Positions 60,989 to 64,000 of a stretch of 64,000 bases of DNA are shown piece by piece. Each line of letters begins with the position of its first letter. Within the stretch, counting starts at the first letter, position 1. The notes under the pieces were generated by a model. It was not told where the DNA came from and made no database searches. It was given only the letters and a program-made list of their open reading frames with translations. The stretch is from Lysobacter enzymogenes. Lineage in GTDB: Bacteria > Pseudomonadota > Gammaproteobacteria > Xanthomonadales > Xanthomonadaceae. Where the stretch lies: assembly GCF_900106525.1 (NCBI RefSeq), contig NZ_FNOG01000015.1, positions 1-64,000 on the forward strand, read 5' to 3'. Position numbers and translations under genes: made by a program.

Positions 60989-61051
60989 CACCGCGCGCGC
61001 GAAGCCGGCCGTAATGCGGGCAAAGGCCCGACGCGGCCGCGGAGAAGACAC

Positions 61052-61888
61052 ATGTACAAGGATCTGACCATTGCGATGACCGGCAGCGCCGGCGACGCCG
61101 ACGCGCTGCGTTTGGCGGTGAAGCTGGCCGCGCGCCACAGCGCGCGCCTGTCGGTGCTGGAAAGCGTCGACCTGCCGATGCCGATCAGCCACGCCTGGGA
61201 CATGCTCCCCGACCCGACCTCCGGCGCGGTCTACGCACAGTTGCGCGACCGCGGCCAGCAGCGCCTGGCGGAGCTGAAGGCGCGCCTGGACGACGAGACC
61301 GTGAGCTGGGACGCGCGTGTGGTCGAAGCGCTTTACGCCGACGCGCCGCACACCGTCGCGCGCGAAGCCTTCGATGCCGATGTCTGCCTGGTCGCCGGCA
61401 GCGGCGGCGATGCGTCCAACGCATCGGCCCTGCATGCGTGGTTCACCGCGCTGCTGCTCGAATCCGGCCGCCCGGTGCTGGTGGTGCCGCCGAACAGCGG
61501 CCCGACCCTGCCGCTGCGACGGGCGATGATCGCCTGGCAACCCACCCGCCAGACCACGCGCGCCGTGCACGACGCGCTGCCGCTGCTGGCCGATGCCGGC
61601 CTGGTGGAACTGGTGCTGATCGGCCAGGGCGACGACGACCCGGCGCAGGAATCGGCGCGGCGCATGGTCGCGCATCTGGTCCGCCACAGCATTCCCACCG
61701 ACTTGGTCAGCCTGCGCGCCGGCGACCGCGGCGTCGCCGAGGTGCTGCTCGACTATGCCGAACGCAGCGGCGTGCAGTTGCTGGTGGCCGGCGGCTACGG
61801 GCATTCGCGGTTGCGCGAATGGGTGCTGGGCGGGGTGACGCGCGAGTTGTTGACGTCGGCGTCGCTGCCGGTGTTTTTCGGGCATTGA
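61052..61888 (+). CDS. Universal stress protein with two UspA domains
   Basis: A cytoplasmic protein of 278 residues made of two UspA modules (about 1-145 and 150-278). The second module has the ATP-binding signature GGYGHSRLREWVLGGVTRELL. The first has a weaker form (AGSGGDASNASALHAWF), so only the second may bind nucleotide. Tandem Usp proteins are often induced by low oxygen. An FNR-type box and GGAGAAG ribosome site precede this gene. It is divergent from the cyd operon. Confidence 0.9.
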   Translation: MYKDLTIAMTGSAGDADALRLAVKLAARHSARLSVLESVDLPMPISHAWDMLPDPTSGAVYAQLRDRGQQRLAELKARLDDETVSWDARVVEALYADAPHTVAREAFDADVCLVAGSGGDASNASALHAWFTALLLESGRPVLVVPPNSGPTLPLRRAMIAWQPTRQTTRAVHDALPLLADAGLVELVLIGQGDDDPAQESARRMVAHLVRHSIPTDLVSLRAGDRGVAEVLLDYAERSGVQLLVAGGYGHSRLREWVLGGVTRELLTSASLPVFFGH

Positions 61889-61963
61889 TGCGGCGGTCGG
61901 TGCGGGTGGAGGTGCCCTCGCCTGCTGCGGCGCGGCCGTTCGAGAATTTCGTCGCAGGCGAGG

Positions 61964-62052
61964 TGTCGCGGTCGCGGCTTGCGCCGCTCCTACAGGGGCT
62001 TCGGCGAGATTCGTATCCGACTGTAGGAGCGGCGCAAGCCGCGACCGCGACA
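61964..62052. repeat. Long hairpin repeat, family D (second copy, reversed)
   Basis: The arms TGTCGCGGTCGCGGCTTGCG... (61964-61993) and the exact complement ending CCGCGACCGCGACA (62023-62052) are 30 bases long and perfectly complementary around 29 bases. Compared with the copy at 54405 the arms are in opposite order, so the stem closes from the other end. It lies between convergent genes. Confidence 0.92.
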
Positions 62053-62129
62053 ATGGAACCACGACGAAACCAGCCACGCCCCTTCGCCATCCCAAGATCG
62101 CGAAACCGGCACCGCCGCCGTAACCGCCG

Positions 62130-62993
62130 CTAAGGCCGCACGCCCACCGGCGCATCGAGCCACGGCTGCATCGCCGCCGCAATCCGCCCCTGCGCCGCCC
62201 GCAATGCCTGCGGCGTAGCGCCGTACAAATCGCGCAATCGCGCATAAGCCGGCTCGATTCCATCGCTGGCGCCGTTGGCCAACCGCGCCAGCGACGGCTG
62301 CGGCCGCACCCGGGTCAGGCGCGCATGGCGACGGTTGCCCGCCACCGCATCGGCCAGCGCCGCGGGCAACTCGCGCGAGCGCCACCGTTCGCTCAACCCC
62401 GCCGCCTCGCCGCGGGCGCCGCGCTCGCGCGCCAGCCGTCCCGCGCCCTGCGCGCAGCCCAGTGCGAGCGAACGCGCCATCGCCTGCGCCTGCGCCGCAG
62501 CGGCGTCGCCGAGGTAATCCACGCCCAGCAGCGCCAACGCGTCGGCGACGCCGATCAAACCGACTTCCAGGCGCAGGCCGCCGGCGACCTCCGCGCCGAA
62601 CGCCTCGGCCGCGTCGTCGAGCAGGCGCACCGCCAGCGCCGCCGTCGCTGCGAAGCGCTCGAAATCGAAACGCGCGCGCGCGCCGCCGGGCTCGATCACG
62701 AACGCGCCGGCGTTGAGCGCCGCACGCGGTGCGCGCAACGGCGGCACCGCGCGCTCGGTGCCGGCGCGGCGCAGCAGGCGCGGGTCGGGCAGCAACTGCC
62801 AGGCGCCGAACGCAGCCGCGTAACGGTTGCGCCAGTAGCCGCCGTCGCCGCCGCTGCCGCCCACGGCCGCCGCCACCCGTTGCCAGGTCGCGTCGATGGT
62901 GCGGTCGCGCAGGCGCTCGCCGCTGCGCCAGCGGAAGCGCCGGTCCCACAGGTCGACAGCATGCGGATCGGTGAATCGGGTCAGGCGGGTCAC
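62130..62993 (-). CDS. Degenerate class II ribonucleotide reductase-like protein lacking the catalytic core
   Basis: A protein of 287 residues. Three stretches resemble B12-dependent reductase NrdJ: the start (AVDLWDRRFRWRSGERLRD), the middle (FDFERFAATAALAVRLLDDA, then LRLEVGLIGVADALALLGVDY) and the end (GNRRHARLTRVRPQPSLARL, NGASDGIEPAY). In NrdJ the last two read RRIGLGVTGLADALAMLG and APTGTISLLAGNVSSGIEP. The region that carries the thiyl-radical cysteine is missing, and the usual CNLG is ALNAG here. Only one cysteine (C180) remains. It cannot be a reductase in its own right. The start is a GTG at 62993. An FNR-type box lies about 70 bases upstream. Resemblance is judged by eye. Confidence 0.65.
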   Translation of the reverse strand: MTRLTRFTDPHAVDLWDRRFRWRSGERLRDRTIDATWQRVAAAVGGSGGDGGYWRNRYAAAFGAWQLLPDPRLLRRAGTERAVPPLRAPRAALNAGAFVIEPGGARARFDFERFAATAALAVRLLDDAAEAFGAEVAGGLRLEVGLIGVADALALLGVDYLGDAAAAQAQAMARSLALGCAQGAGRLARERGARGEAAGLSERWRSRELPAALADAVAGNRRHARLTRVRPQPSLARLANGASDGIEPAYARLRDLYGATPQALRAAQGRIAAAMQPWLDAPVGVRP

Positions 62994-63059
62994 GGCAAGT
63001 CCGAGGGCTGCGGGGCGCACCCGCTCGCGTCCACTGTGCCCGCGTCGCACCGGGCATTC

Positions 63060-63073
63060 TTGATCGGGATCAA
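63060..63073. promoter_or_regulatory. Perfect FNR/ANR box between the reductase-like gene and the Crp/Fnr gene
   Basis: TTGATCGGGATCAA matches TTGATnnnnATCAA at every defined position. The centre is about 73 bases before the reductase-like start and about 210 bases before the Crp/Fnr start, so the former is the likelier target. Control of both is possible. Confidence 0.8.
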
Positions 63074-63277
63074 GTTCGCCCGCGATCACAACGCCGCGGT
63101 GCCTGGGCGCGACCCGCCGCTGCGCCGCAAAGGCCACAACACCAGCAAGCGCGCTCAACGAGCACGTCAAAACGAGCGCGTTACAAACCGTTACCGCTGG
63201 TTACCGCTTCCGCATCGGCGCGCGCCTTCGCGCGTCTAGCCTGTGCCCGGTCAAACCGCCGAACCGGAATCGCCGTC

Positions 63278-64000
63278 ATGCTGCTCGAACACACCGTCTA
63301 CGCCGACTCCGGCTTCGCCGCCGACAGCGCCGCCGCCCACTACGCCGGGGACGACGCGCTGGAACCGTGGCTGCAGCGCGAACTGCTGCGCCTGGGCTGG
63401 CCGCTGCAACGCCGCCGGGTGCGCGCCAAGCAGCATGTGTTCCGCGCCGGCCAGCCGCGCACCGCGCTGTACCTGGTGCATGCCGGCTGCTTCAAGACCG
63501 CGCTGGTCAGCGAAGACGGGCGCGAGAAGATCACCGGCTTCCGCCTGCGCGGCGATCTGCTCGGCCTGGACGCGCTGGACATGAACGCCTACGCCTGCGA
63601 CGCGGTCGCGCTCGACACCGGCGAGCTGTGGGAAGTGCCGTTCGCGCGGCTGCGCAGCGAGCTGCCGCAGTTCCAGGAGCGCATCACCGCACTGCTTGCA
63701 CGCGAGATCCGCCGCGACTGGACCTGGATGCTGGCGCTGGGCACGCTCGGCGCCGACCAGCGCGTGGTGACGTTCCTGTTCGACCTGGCCGCGCGCCTGC
63801 AGGCGCTGGGCTTCAGCGGCGAACGCCTGCAACTGCGCATGACCCGCGCCGAACTCGGCAATTTCCTGTCGCTGACGTTGGAAACGGTGGCGCGCTCGCT
63901 GTCGCGCCTGCAGGCGCGCGGGTTGATCGAAGTGGCCGGCCGCGAGATCGTCCTGCGCGACCGCGCCGCGCTGAGCGGGTTGCTCGCGGCGGGCGGCCGC
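63278..64000 (+). CDS. Crp/Fnr family transcriptional regulator (3' end outside window)
   Basis: At least 241 residues, probably lacking only a few at the end. A cyclic-nucleotide-binding-like sensor domain (about 35-140) has KITGFRLRGDLLGLDAL, very close to the FNR text. A dimer helix precedes the helix-turn-helix TRAELGNFLSLTLETVARSLSRLQ (189-212). In the recognition helix E202 and R206 match FNR, but Ala205 replaces the FNR serine. The N-terminal cysteine cluster of FNR is absent. Only C71 and C107 exist, so no FNR-type iron-sulphur cluster is expected. An FNR box lies 200 bases upstream. Confidence 0.9.
   Translation, partial: MLLEHTVYADSGFAADSAAAHYAGDDALEPWLQRELLRLGWPLQRRRVRAKQHVFRAGQPRTALYLVHAGCFKTALVSEDGREKITGFRLRGDLLGLDALDMNAYACDAVALDTGELWEVPFARLRSELPQFQERITALLAREIRRDWTWMLALGTLGADQRVVTFLFDLAARLQALGFSGERLQLRMTRAELGNFLSLTLETVARSLSRLQARGLIEVAGREIVLRDRAALSGLLAAGGR

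Noticed and set aside
60776-61051. Small gene between cydP and the stress protein gene
   Set aside because: The frames are Arg/Pro-rich shadows and the space is occupied by two FNR boxes and divergent promoters.

Overview
The window is about 70% GC with very strong G/C preference at third codon positions, dense gene packing and no RNA genes that I could find. The gene content points to a Lysobacter-like member of the Xanthomonadaceae: atpIBEFHAGDC next to glmU and glmS, an E2/E3 pair of pyruvate dehydrogenase in which E3 carries its own lipoyl domain, a DUF885 peptidase, a YajQ-family protein, an EndoH-like GH18 secreted enzyme, cydP-cydA-cydB-cydX-ybgE, and several families of palindromic intergenic repeats. 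The genus is inferred from family resemblance only.

Left part (1-13 kb): glmS is cut by the left edge (minus strand). A plus-strand block then carries a good sigma-54 promoter with upstream palindromes, a membrane-fusion adaptor, a 70-aa small protein, a MacB-like ABC ATPase and two permeases. A secreted DUF885 metallopeptidase follows, then an NtrC-class response regulator and an NtrY-like kinase. The simplest reading is a sigma-54-dependent tripartite-type exporter with its own two-component system. An EndoH-like GH18 protein follows.

13-27 kb: glmU (minus), a GT-C-like membrane protein coupled to an ADP-ribosylglycohydrolase (plus), a divergent GtrB/GtrA pair, a bidirectional terminator and the complete F1Fo ATP synthase operon (minus) with a clear sigma-70 promoter. 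A DUF2061 membrane protein with a perfect Fur box ends this part. The common atp-glmU-glmS neighbourhood is kept in order but split by two plus-strand inserts.

27-48 kb: an outer-membrane beta-barrel protein; aceF (E2), a secreted protein, lpd (E3) and a small protein; a DUF2884-like protein; an OmpW-like porin; a double VOC protein; an EamA transporter; a zinc alcohol dehydrogenase; a YajQ family protein and DUF1415; a HAD phosphatase/RsuA/RsmC overlapping operon; a TspO-like membrane protein; and ybbP-ybbA divergent from tesA, as in E. coli.

48-64 kb: D-amino-acid dehydrogenase whose expected start codon reads ATC; EF-hand and RcnB-like secreted proteins; an enol-lactonase-like hydrolase divergent from a LysR regulator across a perfect palindrome; DUF1328; a second LysR; VOC, SDR and LysE genes. 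The right end is an oxygen-response cluster: the cytochrome bd operon, a tandem universal stress protein, a small protein that looks like a class II ribonucleotide reductase stripped of its catalytic core, and a Crp/Fnr regulator cut by the right edge. Three FNR-type boxes lie in front of these transcription units. The reductase remnant under an FNR box, the palindromic element inside the lpd reading frame and the ATC start of dadA are the most unusual points.
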